A stretch of DNA of 64,000 nucleotides from UBA2199 sp964628035 (GTDB taxonomy: Bacteria > Acidobacteriota > Aminicenantia > UBA2199), in contig CAZVPI010000008.1 of the NCBI GenBank assembly GCA_964628035.1, positions 1-64,000 on the forward strand, written 5' to 3'. Below the pieces are notes generated by a model. The model searched no databases. It was given only the letters and a program-made list of their open reading frames with translations, and was not told where the DNA came from. A program made the position numbers and the translations under genes. The first letter of the stretch is position 1. Every line of letters starts with the position of its first letter. This document shows, piece by piece, positions 31,979 through 40,822 of the stretch.

Positions 31979-34170
31979 TCTTCCCTTTCCGGCCGGACCG
32001 CTCCGACGGGTCCGGCCGGTCTGACTTCTTCGGAAAAGAAGTGCTTCTTCCAGAACCCGATCGAGGCAAGGGCGTTCTCCAGGGCCTTCTTGCCGCGGAT
32101 GCCGTGGCGCTGGCCCGGGTAGATCATCAGCTCCAGCGTCTTGCCCTGGTCGAGCAGAACGTCGAGCAGCTGCAGCGAGTTTTGCATGTGCACGTTGTCG
32201 TCCATGCTGCCGTGGGTCAGGCGCAGGCCGCCGCGGTAGGAGGCGGCGTGGGTGAGGACGGAGGCCTGGCGGTAGCCCTCGGGATTTTCCTGCGGCGTGT
32301 CCATGTAGCGCTCGGTATAGACCGAGTCGTACAGGGTCCAGTCGATCACCGAGTATTCGGCGATGCCGCAGGAGAAGAGGTCGGGGGCCGACACCACGGC
32401 CAGGGCGGCGACGTAGCCGCCGTAGCTGCCGCCGCTGATGCCGATGCGCTCCGCCGCGACGAAGGGCTGCCGGCGCAGCCAGGCGACGGCGCTGCCGTAG
32501 TCGGCCATCTCCCACTTGCCCAGGCAGCGGTGCATGAGCTCCTCGCCGCGCTTGCCGTGGTGGCCGGCGCCGCGATGGTCCACGGTCATGACGATGATGC
32601 CCTGCGTCGCCAGGTACGCGTCGTCCAGGCGGCGGGGAAAGGCGTCGCGGACCGAGCGGGCGCCGGGACCGCCGTACAGGCTCAGCACCACGGGGTATTT
32701 TTTGGCTGGATCGAAGCCGGGCGGCAGGATCCAGGCGGCGGGCAGCATCACGCCGTCGGCGGCGGGGATGCGGAAGATCTCGCGCCGGCCCAGGTCGAGG
32801 GCGGCCAGCGCCGGGGTGGAGCTGTCGCCCAGTTCGCGCAGCAAACGGCCGTCGCCGGCGCACAGCCGCAGCGCGGCCGGCCGATCCAGCGCGGACCAGC
32901 GGTCGAGGAAGAAGGCTCCGCGCGCCGACACGTCGGCGAAGTGCGATCCGCCGCCGACCGTCAGGCGCAGGGGCTCGCCTCCCGACCACGAGATCCGGTA
33001 GAGGTCGCTGCGCGTCGAATCCTCCTTGTCGGCGCTGAAGAACACCAGGCCGCGAGGCTCATCGACCGCCTGGATGGCGCCCACCGACCACTCGCCGGCG
33101 GTCAGGGCCCGCTCGTTGCCGGAGGCGTCGATGCGCAGCAGGTGGGTCCAGCCGCCCTTGCTGCTCAGCAGCAGCAGGGAGCCGTCGGCCAGCGGCACGA
33201 AGCTGCGGCCGTCCAGGAAGTCGATCCAGGCTTTCTGCCGCTCGCTGTAGGCCAGGCGCAGCGTCCTGGCGGCGAGGTCGTATTCATAGATGCGCAATTC
33301 GTCCTGGCCGCGGTTGAGCCACTGCAGGTAAGCCTTGTCCCCCTGCGGCGACCAGGCGAGGAAGGTCAGGTAGTGCTCGCCGCTATCCGCGAAAGAGACC
33401 CAGTCGATCTTTCCGCCCTCGGCCGCGACGAAGCCCGCCTTGACCTCGGGGTTGGGGAAACCGGGCTTGGGGTAGCGCTGCATCTCGAGCCGGCCGTAGG
33501 CGCCCTCGGCCGCGAACAGGGGGAAGCGCGGCACCCGCGACTGGTCGAAGCGCAGAAAGGCGATGCGCCTGCCGTCGGGGCTCCACTCGAAGGCGCGGTA
33601 GCGGCTGGCGCGGCCGAGGATCTCCTCGTAATAGACCCACGAGGCGTACCCGTTGAGGATCTCCTCGCCGCCGTCGGCGGTCAGGCGCACCGGGGCGCCG
33701 CCGTCGACGTCGGCCGCATAGAGGTCGCCGCCGCAGGTGAAGGCCAGGCGTCGCCCGTCGGGAGAAAAGACCGGGTTCTCCTCCGCGGCCGGGGTGGAGG
33801 TGACGCGGGTCAGCCGGCCGGTTCGGGCGCGGAACACGAACAGGTCGTTTTCGTGGACGAAGGCCAGGGCGGAGAAGTCGGGGCGGCGCGCAGCGGGTCG
33901 CAGCCAGTCCAGGCCCTCGGGGCCGGTTTTTCGCCAGCGGTCGGGATCGAACAGGACGCGGGCGCGGCCGCTGCGGGCGTCGACGCGCAGGGCCCTGCCG
34001 CCGCGCAGCTCCACGTAGGCCGAGTCGTCCAGCCAGGGGCCCGCCTCGGGCAGGGGCTTGAACAGCGGCTCACCGCGGTTCAGGAAGGCCTGCTCCAGGG
34101 TCAGTTTCTTCAACTCCCCGGCCTGGAGGCCGAGAGCGCAAGCCAGCAACAAAGGGATCAACCGTTTCAT
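31975..34170 (-). CDS. Secreted dipeptidyl-peptidase IV-like protease (S9)
   Basis: The 731-residue protein has a signal peptide (MKRLIPLLLACALGLQA), a DPPIV-type beta-propeller (about 40-480) and a C-terminal alpha/beta hydrolase. The propeller carries ASWVYYEEILGR, the double-Glu region that holds the substrate amino terminus. The catalytic Ser lies in GISGGSYGGY, Asp in HGSMDDNVH and His in GQRHGI. It should release dipeptides, often X-Pro, from peptides in the periplasm. The signature has Gly where DPPIV has Trp in GWSYGG. GGAGGA precedes the ATG at 34170. With the S46 enzyme it supports peptide use as food. Confidence 0.92.
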   Translation of the reverse strand: MKRLIPLLLACALGLQAGELKKLTLEQAFLNRGEPLFKPLPEAGPWLDDSAYVELRGGRALRVDARSGRARVLFDPDRWRKTGPEGLDWLRPAARRPDFSALAFVHENDLFVFRARTGRLTRVTSTPAAEENPVFSPDGRRLAFTCGGDLYAADVDGGAPVRLTADGGEEILNGYASWVYYEEILGRASRYRAFEWSPDGRRIAFLRFDQSRVPRFPLFAAEGAYGRLEMQRYPKPGFPNPEVKAGFVAAEGGKIDWVSFADSGEHYLTFLAWSPQGDKAYLQWLNRGQDELRIYEYDLAARTLRLAYSERQKAWIDFLDGRSFVPLADGSLLLLSSKGGWTHLLRIDASGNERALTAGEWSVGAIQAVDEPRGLVFFSADKEDSTRSDLYRISWSGGEPLRLTVGGGSHFADVSARGAFFLDRWSALDRPAALRLCAGDGRLLRELGDSSTPALAALDLGRREIFRIPAADGVMLPAAWILPPGFDPAKKYPVVLSLYGGPGARSVRDAFPRRLDDAYLATQGIIVMTVDHRGAGHHGKRGEELMHRCLGKWEMADYGSAVAWLRRQPFVAAERIGISGGSYGGYVAALAVVSAPDLFSCGIAEYSVIDWTLYDSVYTERYMDTPQENPEGYRQASVLTHAASYRGGLRLTHGSMDDNVHMQNSLQLLDVLLDQGKTLELMIYPGQRHGIRGKKALENALASIGFWKKHFFSEEVRPAGPVGAVRPEREE

Positions 34171-34223
34171 GCTTCCTCCATGGTCACTTGCTACGCAACG
34201 ACCGGGCAAAACGTTGCGGAGAA

Positions 34224-35495
34224 TCAGACGACGAAGCCGGCGGGGATCTCCATGTCCTTGGGGATCACGGTGATGCCGTCGACGATGCTGTAGCGGTCGT
34301 GCGTGTAGTTCAGCAGCCCCTTCTCGTTGAGCAGCCTGGCCCCGGCGCCCAGGCGCACGTTCTTGTCCAGGATGGCGTTGCGCACGATGCAGTCGCGGCT
34401 GATGCCGACCGGGGGGCGGCCGCGGCGCTCGTTCTCGGCCTTTTCCTCGGCGCTCTCGTAAAAATCGGCGCCCATCATGACCACCCGCTCCAGGTAGGAG
34501 TTGGCGCGGATCACCGAGCGCGTGCCGATGACGGTGTTGCTCAGCTTGCTGCCCTCGATGATCGAGCCGTCGGAGATCAGCGAATAGTGGACGTCGCAGT
34601 TCTCGATCTTGGACCCGGGCAGGAAGCGCTTGCGGGTGAAGATCGGCGCCTCCTCGTTGTAGAAGTCGAAATGGGGAATGGGGTTGGCGAAGTCGAGGTT
34701 GGCCTCGAAAAAGGCCTTGATGGTCCCGATGTCCTCCCAGTAGTCGTTGAAGACGTAGGCAAACACGCGGCGGCCGGCGATGGCGTCGGGGATGACCTCG
34801 CGGCCGAAGTCCTCCTTGACGTTGTGCTCCAGCAGGTCGATCAGCACATCTTTCTTGAAGATATAGATGCCCATGGAGGCGATGTGCGTCAGGCTCGCGT
34901 CGCGCAGCCCCAGGTAGGAGGGCGGGGTGGCCAGCTCGTCCAGCAGGGCGTCGCCCTTGGGTTTCTCCACGAAGCGGACGATGCGCCGCCTGTCGTCGGT
35001 CTGCAGGATGCCGAAGTCGCCCGCCTTGGCGCGCGGGACCGGCTTGACGGCGATGGTGATTTCGGCCCCGTTCTCCTGGTGGCAGCGCATGAACTCCTGC
35101 AGGTTGATGCGGTAGAGCTGGTCGCCGGACAGGATCACCACCGTGCCGACCTTCTGGTGCTTGATGTAATGGATGTTCTTGCGCACGGCGTCGGCCGTCC
35201 CCTGGTACCAGTTGGAGTCCTCGATGGTCTGCTGGGCGGCCAGGATCTGCAGGAAGCCGTCGGAGAAGCCGTCGAAACGGTAGGATTGGGCGATGTGGCG
35301 GTGCAGCGAGGCGGTGTTGAACTGGGTCAGGACCATGATCTTGCGGATGTTCCAGTGCAGGCAGTTGGAGATGGGGATGTCGATGAGGCGGAACTTGCCG
35401 CCGATGGGCACCGCCGGCTTGGCGCGGAACTTGGTCAGGGGATACAGGCGGGTGCCGCGGCCGCCGCCCAAGATCACGGCCAGGGTGTTTTTCAT
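34224..35495 (-). CDS. glgC: Glucose-1-phosphate adenylyltransferase
   Basis: GlgC makes ADP-glucose for glycogen synthesis. The 423-residue protein starts LAVILGGGRGTRLYPLTKFRAKPAVPIGGKFRLIDIPISN, the typical nucleotidyltransferase motif and allosteric region. WYQGTADAVRKN, LSGDQLYR, the FVEKPK sugar site and a C-terminal left-handed beta-helix domain (from about residue 300) follow. The ATG at 35495 has no Shine-Dalgarno site and lies 6 nt from a -10 box, so the mRNA should be leaderless. No other glycogen gene is next to it; it is a single-gene unit. Confidence 0.95.
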   Translation of the reverse strand: MKNTLAVILGGGRGTRLYPLTKFRAKPAVPIGGKFRLIDIPISNCLHWNIRKIMVLTQFNTASLHRHIAQSYRFDGFSDGFLQILAAQQTIEDSNWYQGTADAVRKNIHYIKHQKVGTVVILSGDQLYRINLQEFMRCHQENGAEITIAVKPVPRAKAGDFGILQTDDRRRIVRFVEKPKGDALLDELATPPSYLGLRDASLTHIASMGIYIFKKDVLIDLLEHNVKEDFGREVIPDAIAGRRVFAYVFNDYWEDIGTIKAFFEANLDFANPIPHFDFYNEEAPIFTRKRFLPGSKIENCDVHYSLISDGSIIEGSKLSNTVIGTRSVIRANSYLERVVMMGADFYESAEEKAENERRGRPPVGISRDCIVRNAILDKNVRLGAGARLLNEKGLLNYTHDRYSIVDGITVIPKDMEIPAGFVV

Positions 35496-35501
35496 GGGGC
35501 C

Positions 35502-35530
35502 ATAGTAGATTCTGGCCAGGGGAAAGTCAA
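35502..35530 (-). promoter_or_regulatory. Promoter of glgC
   Basis: Minus strand TTGACT (35530-35525), a 17-bp spacer and TACTAT (35507-35502). Only GGCCCC separates the -10 box from the ATG. Confidence 0.75.
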
Positions 35531-35546
35531 TATGTTGAATGGCGAA

Positions 35547-35785
35547 CTCAGTGACGAGAGGCGCGCTTCGCGCGCAGGGTAAAAGGCAAAAGTACAGAGG
35601 CGCAAGCAGGGACGGCGTCACGGAGTGACGACCGCCAGAGGCAGCGAAGGAGCGACTCCTGATGATGAGAGGGACAACTCGGCTGACGTGAAAAAAGGAG
35701 CACACTGGACGAAGGAGAAGAAATAGCTTGACCTATTGCCACTTCTCTTCCCTCCTCACCCGTCACTTGTCACTTGTCACTGATC
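35547..35785. repeat. Inverted heptamer element (GTGACRA type) between glgC and lolD
   Basis: Left end CTCAGTGACGAG at 35547-35558; right end 35757-35785 is an inverted CTTGTCA array. Inside are a GGCGCGCTTCGCGCGC hairpin with GCAAAAGTACAGAGGC, shared with 50500-50540, and further small hairpins around 35618-35640. The right array contains the last codons and stop of lolD. Confidence 0.85.
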
Positions 35786-36462
35786 TCTTCTAATTGTCCG
35801 CCATGGAGCAGGTATCTCCTGTCCGTGAGCCGGGCCAGCTGCGGGTTGTGGGTGGCGACGACGGCGCTGAGGCCGCGGTCGGCGATCAGCCGCCGCAGCA
35901 GGGCGAAGACCGCCTCGCCGGTCTTCCAGTCGAGGCTTCCGGTCGGCTCGTCGGCCAGCAGCAGGCGCGGCCCGTTGAGCAGGCTGCGGGCGATGGCCGC
36001 CCGCTGCCTTTCCCCGCCCGAAAGTTGGTGGGGCATGGCATCGAGCCGGTCGCCCAGGCCCACCTCGGCCAGCAGCGCCGAGGCCCGCTCCAGGGCCTGG
36101 CGCTTGCGGAAAGCGCGCACCAGCCCCGGTGCGGCTACGTTCTCCCGCACCGTCAGCTCGGGCATCAGGTAATGGAACTGGAAGACGAAGCCGATGTCGC
36201 GGTTGCGGTAGTCGGCGAGCCGCCGGCGGCCGAAGGCGGCGATCTCCTCGCCGTCGAAGCGGATGCTCCCCCCGTCGGGACGGTCGAGCGAACCGAGCAG
36301 GTGCAGCAGCGTGCTCTTGCCCGAGCCCGAGGCGCCGGTGACCGACACGACGCTCCCCCGCGCCAGCTCCAGGGACAGGCCGTTCAAAATGACCAGCCGC
36401 TCGCGGTTCGGCTGGACAAAACTCTTGCGGATCTCCCTTGCCTCAAGGATCGGGTCGGACAT
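35770..36462 (-). CDS. lolD: Lipoprotein-releasing ABC transporter ATPase (LolD family)
   Basis: The 230-residue ATPase has Walker A GASGSGKST at 43-51, the Q-loop in FVFQFHYLMPELTVREN, which is the LolD/MacB subfamily pattern, signature LSGGERQRAAIAR, Walker B LLLADEPTGSLD and the H-loop ATHNP. It should power the LolC-type permease at 8220, although the two genes are far apart. The C-terminal codons for ISDK and the stop lie within repeat DNA (array 35757-35785). A P60 lipoprotein gene is 12 nt upstream. Confidence 0.9.
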   Translation of the reverse strand: MSDPILEAREIRKSFVQPNRERLVILNGLSLELARGSVVSVTGASGSGKSTLLHLLGSLDRPDGGSIRFDGEEIAAFGRRRLADYRNRDIGFVFQFHYLMPELTVRENVAAPGLVRAFRKRQALERASALLAEVGLGDRLDAMPHQLSGGERQRAAIARSLLNGPRLLLADEPTGSLDWKTGEAVFALLRRLIADRGLSAVVATHNPQLARLTDRRYLLHGGQLEEISDK

Positions 36463-36474
36463 GCGCTTCTCCTT

Positions 36475-36957
36475 TCAGCCCTCGCCGGGGCGGGGCGCCG
36501 CGTCCGGCAGGACCGCGATGACGGCCTTGAGCCGGGGCAGCCAGTAGTCGTTCAGGATTTCCACGCGCACCCAGCCGCCGGAACTGGGGGCGTGCACGAA
36601 GCTTCCCTGCCCCAGGAAAATGGCCGTATGCCAGGACTTTTTCAGGCGGAAGGCCAGGATGTCGCCCGGCTGGGCCTGGTGCAGGCGCACCGCCCGGCCG
36701 AGGCGCGATTGCTCGCGGGCGCTGCGCGGCAGGCGGATGCCGAAGCAGTCGTAGACGTACGCCACCAGCCCGCTGCAGTCGAAGCCGTCGATGTCGCCTC
36801 CTCCATACACATAGGGCAGGCCGGCCAGGCTCGCGGCCAGCAGCGCCACCCGGCCGCGCAGCGCCGGGCGGCCGGGCGGCTCGGTGCGCACGGCGCAGGA
36901 GGCGGCGGCCAGCAGCGCCAGGGCTGCCAGGGGTCGGGCGAGTCGGAGGGGGATCAT
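36475..36957 (-). CDS. NlpC/P60 family cell-wall hydrolase, lipoprotein
   Basis: The 160-residue protein has a lipoprotein signal with lipobox AAAS and acylated Cys21. The NlpC/P60 catalytic triad is visible: Cys61 in GFDCSGLVAYVY, His110 in SWHTAIFLG and a third polar residue at His122 in SFVHAPSSGG. It likely cleaves gamma-D-Glu-DAP bonds in peptidoglycan from the periplasmic side, releasing pieces for the Mpl/LdcA recycling pathway encoded at 22-24 kb. It lies 12 nt upstream of lolD in the same direction. Confidence 0.9.
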   Translation of the reverse strand: MIPLRLARPLAALALLAAASCAVRTEPPGRPALRGRVALLAASLAGLPYVYGGGDIDGFDCSGLVAYVYDCFGIRLPRSAREQSRLGRAVRLHQAQPGDILAFRLKKSWHTAIFLGQGSFVHAPSSGGWVRVEILNDYWLPRLKAVIAVLPDAAPRPGEG

Positions 36958-36988
36958 CTGCGCTGCGTCCTTGCCGGGGCATGGGAGA

Positions 36989-37070
36989 TGCGAAAGGGGG
37001 GACTCGAACCCCCAGGCCTTGCGGCATCAGATCCTAAGTCTGACGTGTCTGCCAATTCCACCACTTTCGC
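36989..37070 (-). tRNA. tRNA-Leu(TAG)
   Basis: Read on the minus strand, the acceptor arm GCGAAAG pairs with CTTTCGC. The anticodon loop CTTAGGA between TCAGA/TCTGA gives anticodon TAG for the codon CUA. A long variable arm (GATGCCGCAAGGC) is typical of class II leucine tRNAs, and GGGGGTTCGAGTCCCCC forms the T arm. The discriminator is A and CCA is not encoded, as for the tRNA-Lys at the left edge. Confidence 0.95.
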
Positions 37071-37129
37071 GGCCGCCCGGGGCGAAAATACCACGGGCGG
37101 CGGCGGTTGTCAAATCATTCGCCAAGGGT

Positions 37130-37158
37130 TTGACATCGTGGAATCCTTCTGCTATGGT
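37130..37158 (+). promoter_or_regulatory. Promoter of the amino-acid binding protein gene
   Basis: TTGACA (37130-37135), a 17-bp spacer and TATGGT (37153-37158), 30 nt before the ATG; GGGAGG is the ribosome site. Confidence 0.75.
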
Positions 37159-37188
37159 GGAAAAAGGAAATCCGTTCGGGAGGTTGCG

Positions 37189-38034
37189 ATGCCAAGCAAA
37201 AACAAAAGACTTGTCCGCGCCGTTCCGGCGCTGCTCCTGTCTTTCGGGCTGCTCGCGCTGCTCTGGCAGGCGGGCTGCCGCATGGAGACCCGTGAAGTCG
37301 GCCGCACGGCCGGCAGGCTGGAACAGATCCGCAAGGCGGGAAAGATCGTCGTCGGCACCAGCGCCGATTACCCGCCCTACGAATTCCGCCTCCTGCCCGA
37401 TCTGGACCAGGAGATGGTGGGCATCGACATCGACATCGCCGAGGCCATCGCCGCCAACCTAAGCGTCAGGCTGGAGCTCCGCGACATCGTGTTCAGCCGC
37501 CTGTTCGACGAGCTGGCGGCTGGGAACATCGACCTGGCCCTGGCCGGGCTGGCGCCGACCGAGAACCGCAAACGCGTAGCCGACTTCTCCATCCCCTACT
37601 ACAAGGCGATGCAGAACATGCTGATCCGCGCCGAGGACAAGGAGCGCATCCAACTGGTCGAGGACCTGCGCGGCAAGGTGGTGGGCACGCAGCGCGGATC
37701 GATCCAGGAGGACCTGGCCCGCAACCTGCTCAACGGCGCCGCCTTCTTCCTGCACGAGGAGATCGACGAGCTGATCGGCGCCCTGCTGCGCAAGGAGATC
37801 GACGCCATCATCCTGGAGAGGCCCGTGGCCGAGACCTACGCCGCCCGCGCCCCCGGATTCCTGCTGAACCTCGAATGCGACGCCGAAGGCCAGCACCTGG
37901 AATCGGCGGCGGCGGTGCGCAAGGGCGACGCGGAGCTCCTGGAGCGGGTCAACCAGGTCCTGAAGCAGTTGATCGCCGAGAACAAGATCACCGAATCGGC
38001 GGAAGCCGCCAAGCTATTGGCGAACAAGATTTAG
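37189..38034 (+). CDS. Family 3 extracellular solute-binding protein (amino acid type)
   Basis: The 281-residue protein has a hydrophobic N-terminal segment (about 10-28) ending LLWQAGC, a possible lipobox with lipid-modified Cys30. The SBP_bac_3 fold follows: IRKAGKIVVGTSADYPPYEF, VGIDIDIAEAIAANL, the signature DLALAGLAPTENRKRVADFSIPYYKA and LRGKVVGTQRGSIQEDLA. It should bind a polar or charged amino acid for an ABC permease that is not present in this window, so it is an orphan binding protein or a sensor partner. Confidence 0.9.
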   Translation: MPSKNKRLVRAVPALLLSFGLLALLWQAGCRMETREVGRTAGRLEQIRKAGKIVVGTSADYPPYEFRLLPDLDQEMVGIDIDIAEAIAANLSVRLELRDIVFSRLFDELAAGNIDLALAGLAPTENRKRVADFSIPYYKAMQNMLIRAEDKERIQLVEDLRGKVVGTQRGSIQEDLARNLLNGAAFFLHEEIDELIGALLRKEIDAIILERPVAETYAARAPGFLLNLECDAEGQHLESAAAVRKGDAELLERVNQVLKQLIAENKITESAEAAKLLANKI

Positions 38035-38420
38035 CCGTTACTGTGATAGCGGTCGCAGCAGCCAAGGGCGAACACCAGTGATGCGTGATGAGAAAAGCCA
38101 AGAACGAGCATACGTGATAGGCATTGAGAAAAGCCGAGAACAAGCTTTCGTGATCCGGAAGAGCCAAGACTGAGCGAGAACTCGGCGCAAGGAGCAGGGC
38201 GGAGAACGCGGGGAAAGAAAGATGCATGCTCGCTTCACAGTTGCCTTTTGCCCTTCGCCTTTTGCCTTGAGCCATCGTTCAGGTCAAGCGCAAAATGACT
38301 ATTCAGCGCCTTTTCTTCAATTTTTGTCTTTTGCCTTTTCCCTTTCACCTTGTAAGCGCCTTGGTTTGGGTCATGGGAATTTGTCCGCGGCTTGCCGCTT
38401 GCCGTTTCCGACGCTGACAC
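38035..38420. repeat. Compound repeat region between binding-protein and ABC-F genes
   Basis: This 393-nt gap has no gene. It starts with a triplet-type array (38035-38062), then irregular TGATGAG/TGATAGG-like units. The core 38230-38318 is an inverted copy of 17196-17288 and 18946-19026. TTTTGCC heptamers follow to 38352, and it ends with GCTGACACGAACCCC just before the ABC-F ATG. Confidence 0.82.
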
Positions 38421-38427
38421 GAACCCC

Positions 38428-40383
38428 ATGATACGCCTGCAGGACGTCCGGCTCGCCTATCGCGACAAGCCCATCTTCGCCGGGATCAGCTGGCTGATCT
38501 CCGACCGCAGCCGCGTCGGCCTGGTGGGCGACAACGGCGTCGGCAAGACCACCCTGCTGCGCGCCATCCAGGGCTCCGTGGCCCTGGACGGCGGGTCGAT
38601 CGAAGTCTCGCGCTCGCAGCGCATCGGCTACCTGCCCCAGGACCTGGTCGAGCTGGAGCCGCTGCCGCTCATGGACACCCTGAAACGGCGCAGCGGCCAC
38701 GAGGCGATGGAGCGGGCCGTGCAGGCCAGCCAGGAGCGCATCGCCGCGGGCGACCACGGCCGCGAGGGGTTCGCCTCGCTGCTCGACTGCTTCGACGCCG
38801 CCTCCGAGGCCTTTCTCCTGCGCGACGGCTATGGGTTCGAGGCCCGCGCCCGGCGCATCCTCAAGGGGCTGGGTTTCGCACCCGGCGACGAGGCGCGAAA
38901 CTGCCGCGACTTCTCCGGCGGCTGGAAGATGCGCATCCTGCTGGCCGTGCTCCTCCTCTCCGACCCGGAGATCATGCTGCTTGACGAGCCCACCAACCAC
39001 CTGGACACCGACAGCATGGAATGGCTGGAAAGCTACCTGCGGGGCTATGAGGGGACCCTGCTGGCCGTCTCCCACGACCACATGTTCCTCGACAAGATGG
39101 TGGGACAGGTCGCCGAGCTCGACCGCGGCCGTCTCACCCTCTACAAGGGAGATTACAGTTATTATCTAAGGGAGAAGGAGCGCCGGGCGGCGGCGCTGGC
39201 CAAGAAGCGCGAGCTGCAGAGAGCCGAGATCAAGCGCATCCAGGCCTACATCGACCGCTTCCGCGCCAAGGCCAGCAAGGCCTCCGAAGTGCAGAGCCGC
39301 ATCAAGCAGCTGGAGAAGTTCGAACTGCTGCCCGAGCAGCAGGGCGCCAAGGCCGTCCATTTCCGCTTCCCGGAGGGACGGCGCAGCGGCCGCGAGGTGC
39401 TGGCGGTCCGCGACCTGGCGAAGTCCTACGGCGGCCGCGAGGTCTTCGCCGGGGTGAACTTCACCCTGCAGCGCGGCGACAAGGCCGCCCTGCTGGGGGT
39501 CAACGGCGCAGGCAAGACGACCCTGGCCCGCATCCTGTCCGGGAGCGAGCCGCCCAGCCGCGGCGCGGTCGAATGGGGGTTCCAGGTGCAGACCGCCTTC
39601 TTCTCCCAGGAGAGCCAGGGCAACGTCGACTACGGGGGGACGGTATGGCAGGAGGCGCGGGGTGTCGAGGGCCGGGCCAGCGACCTGGAGGTGCGCAACC
39701 TGCTGGGCGCCTTCCTGTTTTCCGGCGACGACGTGAACAAGCCGGTGGCGGTGCTCTCGGGCGGCGAGAAGAGCCGCCTGGCGCTGGTCAAGATCCTGCT
39801 CGGCGCCAGCAACTGCCTGATCCTGGACGAACCGACCAACCACCTCGACCTCAAGACGAAGGAGATCTTCCAGAACGCGCTCCTGCATTATTCGGGGACG
39901 ATCCTGCTGGTGTCGCACGACCGCCATTTCCTGGACAACCTGGTGGGCCGGGTGCTGGAGCTTCGCGACGGCCGGCTGCACGAATACCTGGGCAACTATT
40001 CCGACTTCCTGCGCAGGCGCGAAGCCGAGCTGGCGGCCGAGGCGAGCGGGCAGTCCGCGCCGGCCCCCGTCCGCCAGGAGGAGCCGCGCAGAAGCGGGCG
40101 CACGCGCGAGGAGCGGCGGCTCGAGGCCGAGGAACGCAACCGCCTAGGCCGCGCCCGCCGCGAGCTGGCCGGGAAGGTCCAGGCGCTGGAGGCCGAGATC
40201 GGCGCGCTGGAAGAGGTCAAGAGCCGGAACCACAGGTGGTTGTGCGACCCCGATGTGCTCCGCGACTCGCCGCGCGTCCAGGAGCTCATGAAGGAGCTCA
40301 GCGCCGCCGAGACAAGGCTGAAGAAGCGTCTGCCCGAGTGGGAGAAGCTCATGGCTCAGCTCGAAGAGCTGAACGCGAACTGA
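38428..40383 (+). CDS. ABC-F family ATPase (Uup/EttA-like)
   Basis: ABC-F proteins bind the ribosomal E site and affect translation; they have no membrane domain. The 651-residue protein has two ABC domains. The first has Walker A GDNGVGKTT and LDEPTNHLDTDSMEWLE; the second has GVNGAGKTT and LDEPTNHLDLKTKEIF. The signature motifs are FSGGWKMR and LSGGEKSR. A linker of about 80 residues between them (EKERRAAALAKKRELQRAEIKRIQAYIDRFRAKASKASEVQSRIKQLEK) is the P-site interacting motif. The C-terminal 110 residues form a charged coiled coil as in Uup. No close upstream RBS is evident. Confidence 0.92.
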   Translation: MIRLQDVRLAYRDKPIFAGISWLISDRSRVGLVGDNGVGKTTLLRAIQGSVALDGGSIEVSRSQRIGYLPQDLVELEPLPLMDTLKRRSGHEAMERAVQASQERIAAGDHGREGFASLLDCFDAASEAFLLRDGYGFEARARRILKGLGFAPGDEARNCRDFSGGWKMRILLAVLLLSDPEIMLLDEPTNHLDTDSMEWLESYLRGYEGTLLAVSHDHMFLDKMVGQVAELDRGRLTLYKGDYSYYLREKERRAAALAKKRELQRAEIKRIQAYIDRFRAKASKASEVQSRIKQLEKFELLPEQQGAKAVHFRFPEGRRSGREVLAVRDLAKSYGGREVFAGVNFTLQRGDKAALLGVNGAGKTTLARILSGSEPPSRGAVEWGFQVQTAFFSQESQGNVDYGGTVWQEARGVEGRASDLEVRNLLGAFLFSGDDVNKPVAVLSGGEKSRLALVKILLGASNCLILDEPTNHLDLKTKEIFQNALLHYSGTILLVSHDRHFLDNLVGRVLELRDGRLHEYLGNYSDFLRRREAELAAEASGQSAPAPVRQEEPRRSGRTREERRLEAEERNRLGRARRELAGKVQALEAEIGALEEVKSRNHRWLCDPDVLRDSPRVQELMKELSAAETRLKKRLPEWEKLMAQLEELNAN

Positions 40384-40800
40384 GGGGTGGTGATCGTGGT
40401 GGTAACCGCAATCAATGGAACAACAAACCCGAGATGGCGCAGTTCCGAAATAGAGAAATCATGTTGCCAAGTGGCAGAGGGATGGAGTTGTAAAGCGGAA
40501 TAAGCCCCATACAGTGCATTTTTTCCGACGTTACCCCTCTGCAACGTTGTCTCTCTATCACTTTTAAAAACCACTTGAGCGCCTTCTCCACCACAACCAC
40601 CAGCACGATCACCGCCGCTCAAAAGGTAAAAGTGAGAGGCCTTGGGCTATCCCGGATCATGAATTGCGAATCACGAATCACGATAACTTGCCTATAGATC
40701 GTTCCCTTGCTGTTCCAATCACCCATCACCAATTCCTCATCACAAGAATGGGTTCGTTCAGGGCCTGCTCCTACCACTATCGCCATCACTTTTTCTTGTG
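40384..40800. repeat. Inverted triplet-type element plus heptamer arrays
   Basis: This 439-nt gap has no gene. 40384-40412 (GGTGGTGATCGTGGTGGTAA) is inverted at 40588-40616 (CCACAACCACCAGCACGATC), giving a 230-bp element. To its right are GCTCAAAAGGTAAAAGTGA, GAATCAC heptamers (40660-40685), CAATCAC/CCATCAC units (40717-40740) and another triplet array (40767-40790). Confidence 0.82.
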
Positions 40801-40807
40801 CTAAAAT
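40799..40807 (+). promoter_or_regulatory. Extended -10 promoter of the TatT-like gene
   Basis: TGCTAAAAT at 40799-40807 is a TGn-extended -10 with no good -35; the ATG with GGGAGG follows 15 nt on. Confidence 0.5.
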
Positions 40808-40822
40808 GCCCTGGGAGGCAAC

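Noticed and set aside
37064..37105. GC-rich inverted repeat (GCCGCCC / GGGCGGC) as a terminator upstream of tRNA-Leu
   Set aside because: No T run follows on either strand, and it lies upstream of both neighbouring transcripts. It may be a chance GC palindrome.
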